The notes beneath the pieces were generated by a model. That model saw nothing but the letters and a program-made list of their open reading frames with translations. It searched no databases and was not told the origin of the DNA. The translations under genes and the position numbers were made by a program. Below, piece after piece: positions 15,577 to 23,411 of a DNA stretch of 34,378 nt. The DNA comes from Mobilitalea sp. (GTDB lineage: Bacteria; Bacillota_A; Clostridia; Lachnospirales; Lachnospiraceae). The stretch lies in assembly GCA_029974875.1 (NCBI GenBank), contig JARKQP010000249.1:1-34378 (forward strand), written 5' to 3'. Numbering within the stretch: position 1 is the first letter of the stretch; each line of letters opens with the position of its first letter.

Positions 15577-17153
15577 CCAGTCACACCTCTTTCATCATCT
15601 CTTTCACTCCAATATTCCTTTAAGCCCATTGGCCCAGAATTAAATAAGAAGGCAGGCATCTCCTTTAAATCTTTTGCTATTAATGGTTTATATTCCATAT
15701 TATCTAAAATATCTCGATCAATGTCAATTCCAGGTGCTACTTCTACAAGCATTAATCCCTCCGGTGTCAGTTTAAATACACAACGTTCAGTAATAAATAT
15801 TACTTTTTTACCGATTTTTACAGCGTAATCACCGTTAAAGGTTATCTGCTGGATCTCATTAATAAATTTTTTGACTTTACCCTGCTCTTCGACAATTACT
15901 TTACCATCTTCGAACCTAACCTTGCTCTTTGCACATAGGGTGCCTCCAAATACAATGAGCTTTGTCTCCTGTGAAATGTCAATGAAGCCGCCGCACCCTG
16001 TGATGCTCTTACCCAATTTGCTTACATTAACATTACCACGGAAATCAATTTCTGCTGCTGATAAGCATGTTGCATCCAATACTCCGCCATGATATAAGTC
16101 ATGCTGTACAGGGTGATCCAGTATAATCCTGGGGTTAATCATAGTTCCTGCATCCAGTCCCATTACCGGAATCCCACCAGATTGTCCTTGCTCCAAGGAT
16201 AAAGTAATCGTATCAAGTAAGCCCTCCTCCGCCAGAATGAACGGAACACCATTCGATACTCCTACACCGATATTTACAAGCATATCGGGTCCAAGCTCCA
16301 TCGCTTGACGTCTTGCTATGAATTTTCTTTCATTGAATTCCTCACCGGGCCAAGTGAAATCAACAGGCTTTTTTATCGCTCCACAATAGGATGGATTATA
16401 GAAATACTCATAGGACTGTTTTTGATTCGGATCAACAACAACATAATCCACTAAATATCCGGGTATCTTAGTTTTGGCAAAATCAAGTGTTTCCCTTTTA
16501 GCCAGTTGTTTTACCTGAACAATAACAATTCCTCCATTATTCTTTGCTGCAGCAGCCATGGCAAGTACTTCATCATAATGGACTTCTTCTTCATAACTGA
16601 TATATCCATCCTCATCCGCGGTTGTACCACGAATCAGTGCCACATCTATGGGGATTGGCTTATATCTCATCCACTCCTCCCCGTCTATTTCAATAAGCTC
16701 TACCAAGTCATCCTTTGCTGACTGGTTAATCCTCCCACCTGACTGGCGAGGATCGATGTATGTACCAAGCCCAATTTTAGTAATAACGCCTGGGCCTCTT
16801 GCGGACATATTACGGATCAGCTGCGCCATCACCCCTTGGGGGAAGTTATAAGCCTCTACCTCTTCTTCCATCGCAAGCTGTCCCATGGCAGGACTCATGG
16901 CCCAATGTCCACCGATTACTCTTTTACACATACCCTTATGGGCAAACCTTGCAATACCACCCTTGTCCTTGTCACCAAGCCCTTGGGGATGAACTATTGT
17001 CAGTCTCTTCGGCGCTTTCGTTTCAAAGTATCTGTTTTCAACTGCCGCCAACAGTTTTTCAGGCAATATGTTCGAAGCACCTGAACCACTTACAGCCACT
17101 GTGCTTGTATCCTTAATAAGGGCTGCCGCCTCTTCAAAACTAATAATCTTCAT
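15573..17153 (-). CDS. Acyl-CoA:carboxylate CoA-transferase (family I; YdiF/propionate CoA-transferase-like)
   Basis: The 526-residue chain fuses the alpha and beta halves of a class I CoA-transferase, the size of YdiF/Pct enzymes. The first half carries VSGSGASNILPE; the second carries NIGVGVSNGVP and the catalytic segment LEQGQSGG, where Glu321 should form the glutamyl-CoA thioester. The reaction is transfer of CoA from acetyl- or another acyl-CoA to a carboxylate, activating the imported acid without ATP. ATG 17153 follows GAGGAGGG at a good distance; an ATG at 17231 would add 26 residues that do not match the family. It lies between the TRAP permease (119 bp upstream) and an SDR that overlaps its 3' end. 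Confidence 0.9.
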   Translation of the reverse strand: MKIISFEEAAALIKDTSTVAVSGSGASNILPEKLLAAVENRYFETKAPKRLTIVHPQGLGDKDKGGIARFAHKGMCKRVIGGHWAMSPAMGQLAMEEEVEAYNFPQGVMAQLIRNMSARGPGVITKIGLGTYIDPRQSGGRINQSAKDDLVELIEIDGEEWMRYKPIPIDVALIRGTTADEDGYISYEEEVHYDEVLAMAAAAKNNGGIVIVQVKQLAKRETLDFAKTKIPGYLVDYVVVDPNQKQSYEYFYNPSYCGAIKKPVDFTWPGEEFNERKFIARRQAMELGPDMLVNIGVGVSNGVPFILAEEGLLDTITLSLEQGQSGGIPVMGLDAGTMINPRIILDHPVQHDLYHGGVLDATCLSAAEIDFRGNVNVSKLGKSITGCGGFIDISQETKLIVFGGTLCAKSKVRFEDGKVIVEEQGKVKKFINEIQQITFNGDYAVKIGKKVIFITERCVFKLTPEGLMLVEVAPGIDIDRDILDNMEYKPLIAKDLKEMPAFLFNSGPMGLKEYWSERDDERGVTG

Positions 17154-17272
17154 TTTGACCCTCCTCATAAAAACCATGTATGAAAATGCCCGTTCACTTA
17201 ACATCCGCCATAAGATCCTTTGATCGAACATCCGTTGATTTTATAATGATGACATCCCATTGCTTTGCCATG

Positions 17273-18541
17273 TTATAGCAGCAATGCCGGTAACAGCGTG
17301 GACATCTGCGGAATTATAATCAATAGAGCCAAGACAATCAACTCTCCAATCAAGAACGGTGCCGTTCCTGCAATCACTGTCTTTAAGGGCTTTTTTGCCA
17401 CACTAGAAGCAACAAACAATACCTGCCCCACCGGTGGTGTAATCAGTCCAATGGCAGATGCCACAACCACAACAATTGCAAACTGTATGGGATTAATGCC
17501 AACAGCTGTAGCAACCGGAAGCAGTATTGGAACCATAATCGTAATGATAACAATATTATCTACGAAACATCCCAGGAAAAGAACAATCAATGCAACAATT
17601 GAAAGAACTATGATAGGACTTGTTGTGAAGCCTGTTATGAACGCACTAATAATTGCAGGCATTCCTTCAAAAGCTAAGATCCAGCCCATAGGGAAGCCGA
17701 TGGAGCAAATCAGTAAAGGCAGCGCCGAAAGAAGTGCTACCTCTTTTAGGCTTGACCAGACCACCTTCATGGACAACTGCCTTGTAGCAACCCCAACGAT
17801 AAGGGCATAAAAAACACATATGACCCCAGCCTCTGTAGAGGTAAAAATACCTGCTCCAGTCCCACCAAGAATGATAAGGGGAATCATCAGGGACGGTATC
17901 GCCTTATAAGCTACCTGTAAGCCCTCCCTAAAATTAAGGTGCTTAGTTTTTGGGAAGTTATATTTTTTCGTCATATAAAGAACCTGAAACATCTGCATAA
18001 CACCTACGATTAAGCCTGGCAATATCCCACCCATAAACATACCCGCTATAGATACATTAGCAACGGAACCTAATACCAACATTGGGATACTCGGCGGAAT
18101 GATGACGCCTATTGTAGAAGATGCACATGTAACACCCAGCGTCACTTTAGAGGGATAGCCCTCATCCTCCATTTGCTTAATCATAATGGAGCCGATACTT
18201 GCCGTGTCTGCCTGTGAAGAGCCGGACATCCCGGCAAATATCATACTATCTAAAACATTCATATAAGCAAGTCCGCCCTTAACCCTGCCAAAGAATATCC
18301 TGCAGAATTCCACCAATTTTGCCGACAGGTTACCATTATTCATCAATGAACCTGAAAGCATGAAAAGGGGGACTGCCAACAACGTAAAGGAATCTACGCC
18401 ATAGAACATACGTCGGGCTACCAGCGTTATTTCATTACCCGAAAAGAGGGACCATAGTATACTGAAGCCTCCTAATGAGAATGCAATTGGAACTCCAACA
18501 GCCAAACAAATAAAAAATATAATAATGATTGCTGCAAACAT
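17273..18541 (-). CDS. dctM: TRAP transporter large permease (DctM)
   Basis: This 422-residue polytopic protein is almost entirely hydrophobic, with about 12 membrane spans. It shows the DctM family features GVPIAFSLGG near the N-terminus, AGMSGSSQADTASIG, and the repeat TPPVGQVLF in the C-terminal half. It forms the Na+-coupled channel through which the acid captured by DctP enters the cell. AGGAGGT precedes the ATG by 7 bases and the small permease gene ends 36 bp upstream. Length is normal for a separate DctM (not fused to DctQ). Confidence 0.95.
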   Translation of the reverse strand: MFAAIIIIFFICLAVGVPIAFSLGGFSILWSLFSGNEITLVARRMFYGVDSFTLLAVPLFMLSGSLMNNGNLSAKLVEFCRIFFGRVKGGLAYMNVLDSMIFAGMSGSSQADTASIGSIMIKQMEDEGYPSKVTLGVTCASSTIGVIIPPSIPMLVLGSVANVSIAGMFMGGILPGLIVGVMQMFQVLYMTKKYNFPKTKHLNFREGLQVAYKAIPSLMIPLIILGGTGAGIFTSTEAGVICVFYALIVGVATRQLSMKVVWSSLKEVALLSALPLLICSIGFPMGWILAFEGMPAIISAFITGFTTSPIIVLSIVALIVLFLGCFVDNIVIITIMVPILLPVATAVGINPIQFAIVVVVASAIGLITPPVGQVLFVASSVAKKPLKTVIAGTAPFLIGELIVLALLIIIPQMSTLLPALLL

Positions 18542-18577
18542 AATTAACCTCCTGATCTATTTATTGATCCTCGTCCC

Positions 18578-19099
18578 TCAGTCTAAATAACTCTCTTCCT
18601 TTTCTTTTACTAATTCCTTTCCAATTATGGTTCTGACCACATGTTCCAACGTAAAGATAAGGCCAACTGCGCTAAAAACAAGAATACTTGAATAAGGAAT
18701 TGACATCCTCATTCTTAAAACCGGTGAAAGCCTTGCGTCCATTTGCGGAATAAATAATATAGACGTATAGAGAAGAAACCCAAAAAAACCGGTCTGCAGG
18801 GCAAGAGCAAGAACCGAAATCAGCTTTTTCAACTTAGCCGATTTCACCTTAGCAAATGCATCAAAGCTGTAATGGGACAAACGTCTTACCCCTACAGAAC
18901 AACCTGTAAAAAGCATATATATGAATGAATATTTTGAAATCTCCTCTGTCCATGCAAGGGGAGCACTAAAAACAAATCTTGTTATAACCTGTGACATTAC
19001 TGCGATACAAAAAATCGCTAGCAGTATAGATGCTATAACTTCTAATACTATTTCAAGACTTTGTAACATCTTGGACAGGATATCTGTACCTCTTTTCAA
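18578..19099 (-). CDS. dctQ: TRAP transporter small permease (DctQ), TTG start
   Basis: The 173-residue product has four hydrophobic segments and the DctQ signature RFVFSAPLAWTEEISKYSFI, in which the Trp-Thr-Glu-Glu segment is diagnostic. It pairs with DctM in the membrane. The best start is TTG at 19099, because AGGAGG sits exactly 8 bases upstream; an ATG at 19156 would begin inside the region of the long hairpin, and the ATG at 19069 has no ribosome site. It is separated from dctP by about 180 bp that folds into a long hairpin. Confidence 0.9.
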   Translation of the reverse strand: MKRGTDILSKMLQSLEIVLEVIASILLAIFCIAVMSQVITRFVFSAPLAWTEEISKYSFIYMLFTGCSVGVRRLSHYSFDAFAKVKSAKLKKLISVLALALQTGFFGFLLYTSILFIPQMDARLSPVLRMRMSIPYSSILVFSAVGLIFTLEHVVRTIIGKELVKEKEESYLD

Positions 19100-19107
19100 T
19101 TGTCCTT

Positions 19108-19113
19108 CCTCCT
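19108..19113 (-). promoter_or_regulatory. Ribosome binding site deciding the TTG start of dctQ
   Basis: AGGAGG on the minus strand, 8 bases from TTG 19099. It lies just outside the foot of the hairpin at 19124-19252, so folding of that hairpin could change its accessibility. Confidence 0.7.
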
Positions 19114-19123
19114 GACTTAAGGA

Positions 19124-19252
19124 AAAGCAAATCCATCTCCTACTAATCCATGCCAATGCATACGTCGGTTTTCCATCCGCAACAGATCATTGTTCCTGCA
19201 CATTTACATATGTACGCACGACTTTCAAGCAGTAGATAGATGGATTTGCTTT
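19124..19252. repeat. Long inverted repeat between dctP and dctQ
   Basis: Perfect 15-bp arms AAAGCAAATCCATCT (19124-19138) and its complement (19238-19252) are extended on the inside by CTACT/AGTAG across a small bulge, giving a stem near 20 bp around a loop of about 85 bases. It stands between the binding-protein gene and the permease genes. Such structures can protect an upstream message from 3' decay so that more binding protein than permease is made. A miniature inverted-repeat element is the alternative; no target duplication is obvious. Confidence 0.65.
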
Positions 19253-19280
19253 CTTATATTTTTATTTTTCTGAAAATGAG

Positions 19281-20375
19281 CTATTCTTTCGGTGTGTTTT
19301 TAATCATTTCTACAAGCTCAGTACCATATTTGGTATAAACATATTTTTCATAGAAGGGCTGGATCTCTTCGACGAAGGATTCTTTCTCAACCTGATTAAC
19401 CATAACACCCTCTGCCTCTAGTTTTTCAATAAAACCTGCAGCAGTATCCTCTACCCATGCGCGCTGTTCCTTCTGGGCGATAGCACACGCTTCATTAAAC
19501 CATCCCTTTTCCTCATCGGTCAATGAGTCATAAAATTTTTGACTAACAAGCGCAATCCCTGTAGCAACCTGTTGGATATGTTCTGTCAATGAATAATACT
19601 TACACACTTCATAAAATTTCATCTGATAGAAATTACTCGGATCATTCTCAGCAGCATCAATAACTCCTTGTTGCAACGCACTGTATAATTCCGTATATGC
19701 AATAGGGGTTACTAAAGCCCCAAGTGCTTCAAAGGATTTTACGTGGATGTCATTGGGTTGCGTCCTGATCTTAAGTCCCTTCAAGTCCTCAACGGTATTG
19801 ATGGGACCTTTTGAACTGAATACGCTACGAGTACCTCCACTCCAGTAGCCCATTACACTAACTCCCGCTTCTTCAGAAATTGACGTTGCTATGATTTGCC
19901 CAACTTCACCATCCATGGCATTCCATGCCTGTTCCTTTGTTTCAAACAGATATGGGACATCCAACAATCCAACACTCGGTGCAAAGTTACCTAAATCAGC
20001 ACAACTGGAAACTGCGCATTGAACTGTGCCTAACTGCAACTGTTGAATCAACTCTGTCTGGTCGCCCAGCTGCCCTGCTGGATATATCTCTACTTTAAAT
20101 CTATCATTACTAAGTTCTGTAATTGCCTTTGCAAATGCTTCAAAGCCCACCTGCCATGCGCCGTCTTCTGCCGTATGATGGCCAGCCTTAATAACAATCT
20201 GTTCCTTGGGTTTTTCTGCATCTTCTTTGCTGCCATCACTCTCAACCGTGGTATTTTGTGCCTCCTTATTGTCTGTATTGTTGCCGGCATCCTTAGCAGG
20301 AGCTTTTCCGCAGGCTGATAGTAACAGAGCAAAGCATAATAAACTTGAGACTAATGATACTAACTTTTTTTTCAT
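19281..20375 (-). CDS. dctP: TRAP transporter solute-binding lipoprotein (DctP family)
   Basis: This 364-residue protein starts with a lipoprotein signal (basic residues, hydrophobic core, LLLSAC with the lipidated Cys22) and an Asn/Glu/Lys-rich linker, as expected for a Gram-positive anchored binding protein. The DctP fold follows. The segment LKGLKIRTQPNDIHVKSFEA contains the Arg that in this family grips the substrate carboxylate, and YTELYSALQQGVIDAAENDP is the other conserved block. It captures an organic acid outside the cell and hands it to DctQM. AGGAGG lies 6 bases upstream of the ATG. The genes around it (CoA-transferase, enoyl-CoA hydratase) support a carboxylate substrate rather than, for example, a sugar. 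Confidence 0.94.
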   Translation of the reverse strand: MKKKLVSLVSSLLCFALLLSACGKAPAKDAGNNTDNKEAQNTTVESDGSKEDAEKPKEQIVIKAGHHTAEDGAWQVGFEAFAKAITELSNDRFKVEIYPAGQLGDQTELIQQLQLGTVQCAVSSCADLGNFAPSVGLLDVPYLFETKEQAWNAMDGEVGQIIATSISEEAGVSVMGYWSGGTRSVFSSKGPINTVEDLKGLKIRTQPNDIHVKSFEALGALVTPIAYTELYSALQQGVIDAAENDPSNFYQMKFYEVCKYYSLTEHIQQVATGIALVSQKFYDSLTDEEKGWFNEACAIAQKEQRAWVEDTAAGFIEKLEAEGVMVNQVEKESFVEEIQPFYEKYVYTKYGTELVEMIKNTPKE

Positions 20376-20542
20376 AATATCCTCCTTTTTCTCTTGGCGC
20401 CATCCATAGCGCTTCTTAATATTTTTTTATTCCTGTTTTATTAGTACACAGCATAAAACACTGCTACCGTTTTGATTAAATACAACCGGATCCTATTCCT
20501 TGTTTTGTATTATTTGTATGTAACGCCACTGCAGTATACCCT

Positions 20543-21319
20543 TTACTTCTTCTTCCTACTTCCAAAAAAATCCCTTAGACGTTCCTTCGTGGATTGCGAG
20601 CTCATGCACACGCTGGAAGTTGTTGCTTCAAGAAAATCATCTTTTTTAATATTTGTCAGCCACTCATCGTTTATAATATTTTTAATATAGTTAATAACCC
20701 GTAGATCATTTTTGCTGATTTGCTGTATCAATTCATTCACACAATCTTCTAATTCATCATTGGTACAAACACGGTTCACCAACCCCCAATCATATGCTGT
20801 CTTTGCATCAATCGACCTACCGGTCGCAAATAATTCCTTTGCCCTATTAGGGCCGACCAGCATCGGAAGCCTGAAGGTTCCTCCCCAGCCTGGCATAACC
20901 CCCAAAGATGCCTCAGGTTGCCCAAACTTCGCATCTTCACCTGCAATAATAAAATCACAGGCCATAGCAAGCTCCAGTCCCCCTCCAAGGGCTAAAGATT
21001 TTACCTTTGCAATAACTGGGATTGGCAGATTCATAAGCCTGTTAAATACCTGATGCCCGGTATGAACCCACTCAATTATATTCTCGCTATTCAATGTTTC
21101 CAAAACAGCAATATTTGCTCCGACAATAAATGACTTCGGAGAAGCACTTTGTAATACGACCACCGAAAACCCTGTGATATTCTGCAGTATTTCAGAAATG
21201 CATTCATCCAATTCTCTTATGGAGTCCCAATCCAATGTACAGGGTCTGCGTTCTTCCTCCTCAAAAAATGTAATATACGCTGCATAGTTCTCTGCATGCA
21301 TCCTAACATGCGTTGCCAA
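20543..21319 (-). CDS. Enoyl-CoA hydratase/isomerase (crotonase family), TTG start
   Basis: This 258-residue protein has the crotonase oxyanion-hole block (SPKSFIVGANI) and both glutamates used for hydration: one in GGGLELAMACD and one in QPEASLGVMPGWGGT. Syn addition of water to an enoyl-CoA, or the reverse, is therefore expected, although crotonase relatives also catalyse isomerisation and C-C cleavage. I place the start at TTG 21319, seven bases after a perfect AGGAGG; ATG 21367 would add 16 residues beyond the usual family length. It is the first gene of the catabolic cluster and follows a promoter with a LacI/cre-type operator; dctP begins 167 bp downstream. Confidence 0.88.
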   Translation of the reverse strand: MATHVRMHAENYAAYITFFEEEERRPCTLDWDSIRELDECISEILQNITGFSVVVLQSASPKSFIVGANIAVLETLNSENIIEWVHTGHQVFNRLMNLPIPVIAKVKSLALGGGLELAMACDFIIAGEDAKFGQPEASLGVMPGWGGTFRLPMLVGPNRAKELFATGRSIDAKTAYDWGLVNRVCTNDELEDCVNELIQQISKNDLRVINYIKNIINDEWLTNIKKDDFLEATTSSVCMSSQSTKERLRDFFGSRKKK

Positions 21320-21326
21320 TTCAATC

Positions 21327-21332
21327 CCTCCT
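21327..21332 (-). promoter_or_regulatory. Ribosome binding site deciding the TTG start of the enoyl-CoA hydratase
   Basis: AGGAGG on the minus strand, 7 bases from TTG 21319. The ATG at 21367 has only a weak AAAGG. Confidence 0.65.
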
Positions 21333-21459
21333 ATTCCTTCTCCAATTATTGATTTGTTGGCCTGCATAAGTGCCTTTACCTACAGTATCTATTATCTTCT
21401 GCTGCAAACCAGACCATATGAAATAGTTGCAATAAATATTTCAAAACGGAGAAATGATG

Positions 21460-21482
21460 TGTTAACGTTTTCATATATTATA
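21460..21482 (-). promoter_or_regulatory. LacI-family/cre-type operator and -10 of the catabolic cluster
   Basis: The minus strand reads TATAAT (21477-21482) and, four bases downstream, TGAAAACGTTAACA (21460-21473). The 14-mer fits the cre consensus TGWAARCGYTWNCW and also the central-CG palindrome of LacI-family operators. Sitting at the expected transcription start, it should block RNA polymerase when bound. The binder could be CcpA, the cluster's own LacI protein, or both. Confidence 0.6.
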
Positions 21483-21714
21483 TTTAATATTTTTTGTGCA
21501 TATTCAATATTATTTTAACTATCATCTCATCGTTTTAACTATTTTATACAACTTTATCACTTGGTTGTCAAGCATATTTTTGCATAATTGAGTAATATTT
21601 CACTTTTTTATCTCATGTTTTTATATGGCAACGTTACCACACAAGATGCAGGATTTATCTTGATTTTTAACAATCCATCAAATGGCATTCCCGGACTCAT
21701 TCCCTCTTGAACTT

Positions 21715-21756
21715 AAAAAAACAAGCTCATGGAAAACTTTTCCACGAGCTTGTTTT
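21715..21756 (-). terminator. Strong rho-independent terminator of the stress operon
   Basis: A stem of about 15 bp with one mismatch (ACAAGCTC..TGGAAA / TTTCCA..GAGCTTGT) has A/T runs on both sides and starts 8 bases after the CMD stop codon. It could work in both directions. Confidence 0.85.
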
Positions 21757-21763
21757 TTCTCTA

Positions 21764-22084
21764 TTAATTCCCGTAAATTTCCTTGGCCATACGAAAGCCC
21801 GCCCATGCCTTGGGCCATCCAGCATAAAAGGCGAGGTGAGTCAAAACTTCCACCATCTCGTCCTTCGTGACTCCGTTATCTTTTGCCCTCTTAATGTGGT
21901 GTTCCAATGAGCTGTCCAATATGCCACTCGCCATCAATGCCGACACCGTAATAAGGCTTCTGTCCCTGGGGGATAACTGCTCCTCCCGTGCCCAAATCTC
22001 TCCAAACAACACATCATCATTCAGTTCCGCGAACTTGGGCGCAAAATCGCCCATACTATCTCTTCCTGCTGTAACCTTGTCCAT
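21764..22084 (-). CDS. Carboxymuconolactone decarboxylase (CMD/AhpD-like) family protein
   Basis: This 106-residue all-helical protein has the CMD core RDRSLITVSALMASG and LEHHIKRAKDNGVTKDEMVEVLTHLAFYAGWPKAW. The CxxC of AhpD-type peroxidase partners is absent, so it resembles the gamma-carboxymuconolactone decarboxylase branch; members of this short group are usually of unproven function. AGGAGG is present 9 bases ahead of the ATG. It is the last gene before a strong terminator and follows a cupin gene by 97 bp; CMD-cupin pairs are common next to Fe-ADH or aldo-keto reductase genes in Firmicutes. A role in handling reactive carbonyl or quinone compounds is an inference from context. Confidence 0.85.
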   Translation of the reverse strand: MDKVTAGRDSMGDFAPKFAELNDDVLFGEIWAREEQLSPRDRSLITVSALMASGILDSSLEHHIKRAKDNGVTKDEMVEVLTHLAFYAGWPKAWAGFRMAKEIYGN

Positions 22085-22181
22085 TATATGATCCTCCTAT
22101 TTAGAAATTTCAACACGAACAGTTTCTCTACCGATCAACCCATTAAATATGGTAAATTTTCTTTTGATTTTGAACCGCCTG

Positions 22182-22586
22182 CTATTTTAATTTAGCATAA
22201 TCCTCATCAGAGACTGCCTCCAGCCATTCATTGGACGCCCCTCCGGCAGGAACTTCAACAGCCAAGTGGGCAAACCAGCTATCCGGTGCCGCTCCATGCC
22301 AGTGCTTCACCTCTGGCGTAATATTGACCACATCGCCGGGTTTCAATTCCTGTGCAGGCTTACCCCACTCCTGATAGTATCCCCGTCCTGCGGTGACAAG
22401 CAAAATCTGCCCTCCTTTGTGATGGATGTGCCAGTTGTTGCGACAGCATGGTTCAAAGGTTACATTGCCGATGTTAACTCCCTTCGCGGACAGCATATTT
22501 AGATAGCTCTGCCCAACAAAATACTTGGCATATGCCTCATTTTTTTCTCCCGTAGGAAAAATACTGACAAAATCTTGTATATTCAT
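22182..22586 (-). CDS. Single-domain cupin protein
   Basis: This 134-residue beta-barrel protein shows the two cupin motifs: WHIHHKGGQ (metal-binding His residues and Gln) with a downstream Gly-rich GRGYYQEWG, and the second motif with HWHGAAPD. The layout matches small Mn/Fe cupins annotated as cupin-domain or hydroxynitrile-lyase-like proteins, which often stand beside CMD-family genes. The likely function is a metal-dependent step on a small molecule, but the reaction is unknown. AGGAAG precedes the ATG by about 10 bases. It lies 20 bp after the RibD-like reductase gene, in the same operon. Confidence 0.85.
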   Translation of the reverse strand: MNIQDFVSIFPTGEKNEAYAKYFVGQSYLNMLSAKGVNIGNVTFEPCCRNNWHIHHKGGQILLVTAGRGYYQEWGKPAQELKPGDVVNITPEVKHWHGAAPDSWFAHLAVEVPAGGASNEWLEAVSDEDYAKLK

Positions 22587-22606
22587 AGACTCAATCTTCC
22601 TCTCTA

Positions 22607-23332
22607 TTACTTATTATTGACGGTATAGAGCAGCCATACACTGCCGCCAGCTTTGACTTCAGCACTTTTTAGTGTAAAGCCCACAGGGTTATCGGATGCT
22701 AAACCACCCCTTGTTTCAAACAGTGCAGGAGTTTCCGAGGAGCCATCGGCGGCCGCAGCAATGACAACGCTCAGTTCATCACACATACCGGCCTGTATAA
22801 AGGACCAGTTAAGGATTCCGCCTCCCCCTAACATCAAGGTTTCTATACCGAACAGGGTCTTAACCTTTTCCATGGCAAGCGCATAGTCCAGAGTCTCATC
22901 CCCAGCAATGATATAGGAGATGCCCAACTTCCGCAGAAAGGCTCTGTAGGCATTGCTCGCTTTTCCAGTGAGCACCTCCAGCACATGGGCAGTGGTATCA
23001 CCGTAAATCAGTGTATTGCTTTCCCATCCCAGCCTGCCGGAAGGGTCTACCGAAACGTAGTACATTGGTGCATTAGGAAGGGAAATAAAATCACCCTCCG
23101 GCACCGACGGTGCATTCTCGTCCAATACAGGCTTGCGGTAAAGGGTAAAATTGTCATCGGTGGTCACCCTGCCGGATAACCATCCCTGATGCTTGTAGTA
23201 AGGGTTACTGCCAAATGCAATATTGTAGAACACATCGCCTGCCGCATTGCCCTCGGGTGTTTCCATATAGGTGCCCATGATTTTCCCGTCTATGGAGATC
23301 ATCATGTGACAAAAAATATAAGGTCTATCCAT
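22607..23332 (-). CDS. RibD C-terminal/dihydrofolate reductase-like oxidoreductase
   Basis: The product has 241 residues, with the N-terminal strand-loop MMISIDGKI typical of the DHFR-like RibD_C fold. ETLMLGGGGILNWSFIQAGMCDELSVV (described here by its key Gly-rich loop GGGG at about 163-166) is the NADPH-binding and dimer region, and TLKSAEVKAGGSVWLLY closes the fold. These proteins reduce small molecules with NADPH, and family membership does not define the substrate. AGGAGAG lies directly before the ATG. Its place in an AdhR-like operon with Fe-ADH suggests a role in detoxifying reactive compounds; a role in riboflavin synthesis is unlikely because no other rib genes are present. Confidence 0.85.
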   Translation of the reverse strand: MDRPYIFCHMMISIDGKIMGTYMETPEGNAAGDVFYNIAFGSNPYYKHQGWLSGRVTTDDNFTLYRKPVLDENAPSVPEGDFISLPNAPMYYVSVDPSGRLGWESNTLIYGDTTAHVLEVLTGKASNAYRAFLRKLGISYIIAGDETLDYALAMEKVKTLFGIETLMLGGGGILNWSFIQAGMCDELSVVIAAAADGSSETPALFETRGGLASDNPVGFTLKSAEVKAGGSVWLLYTVNNK

Positions 23333-23411
23333 TTCTCTCCTCCTTAATCCGTTCTATCCACTTGTCGATTTCAGTTTGGGAAGTGGACCGGTGCTTTCAT
23401 TGGAACCTCCC

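Larger units (their letters stand above)
21320..21763. other. Intergenic control region of the catabolic cluster
   Basis: Very A+T-rich. It holds the leader, operator and -10 of the cluster promoter and, at the other end, the terminator of the stress operon. No gene was seen. Confidence 0.6.

Noticed and set aside
19124..19252. Riboswitch between dctP and dctQ
   Set aside because: The hairpin lies within the operon, and no conserved riboswitch core known to me is present; a simple long stem explains what is visible.
10815..21319. Bile-acid 7-dehydroxylation (bai) operon
   Set aside because: The CoA-transferase is class I (YdiF-like) rather than the BaiF class III type, and no BaiB, BaiE, BaiCD or BaiG homologues are present.
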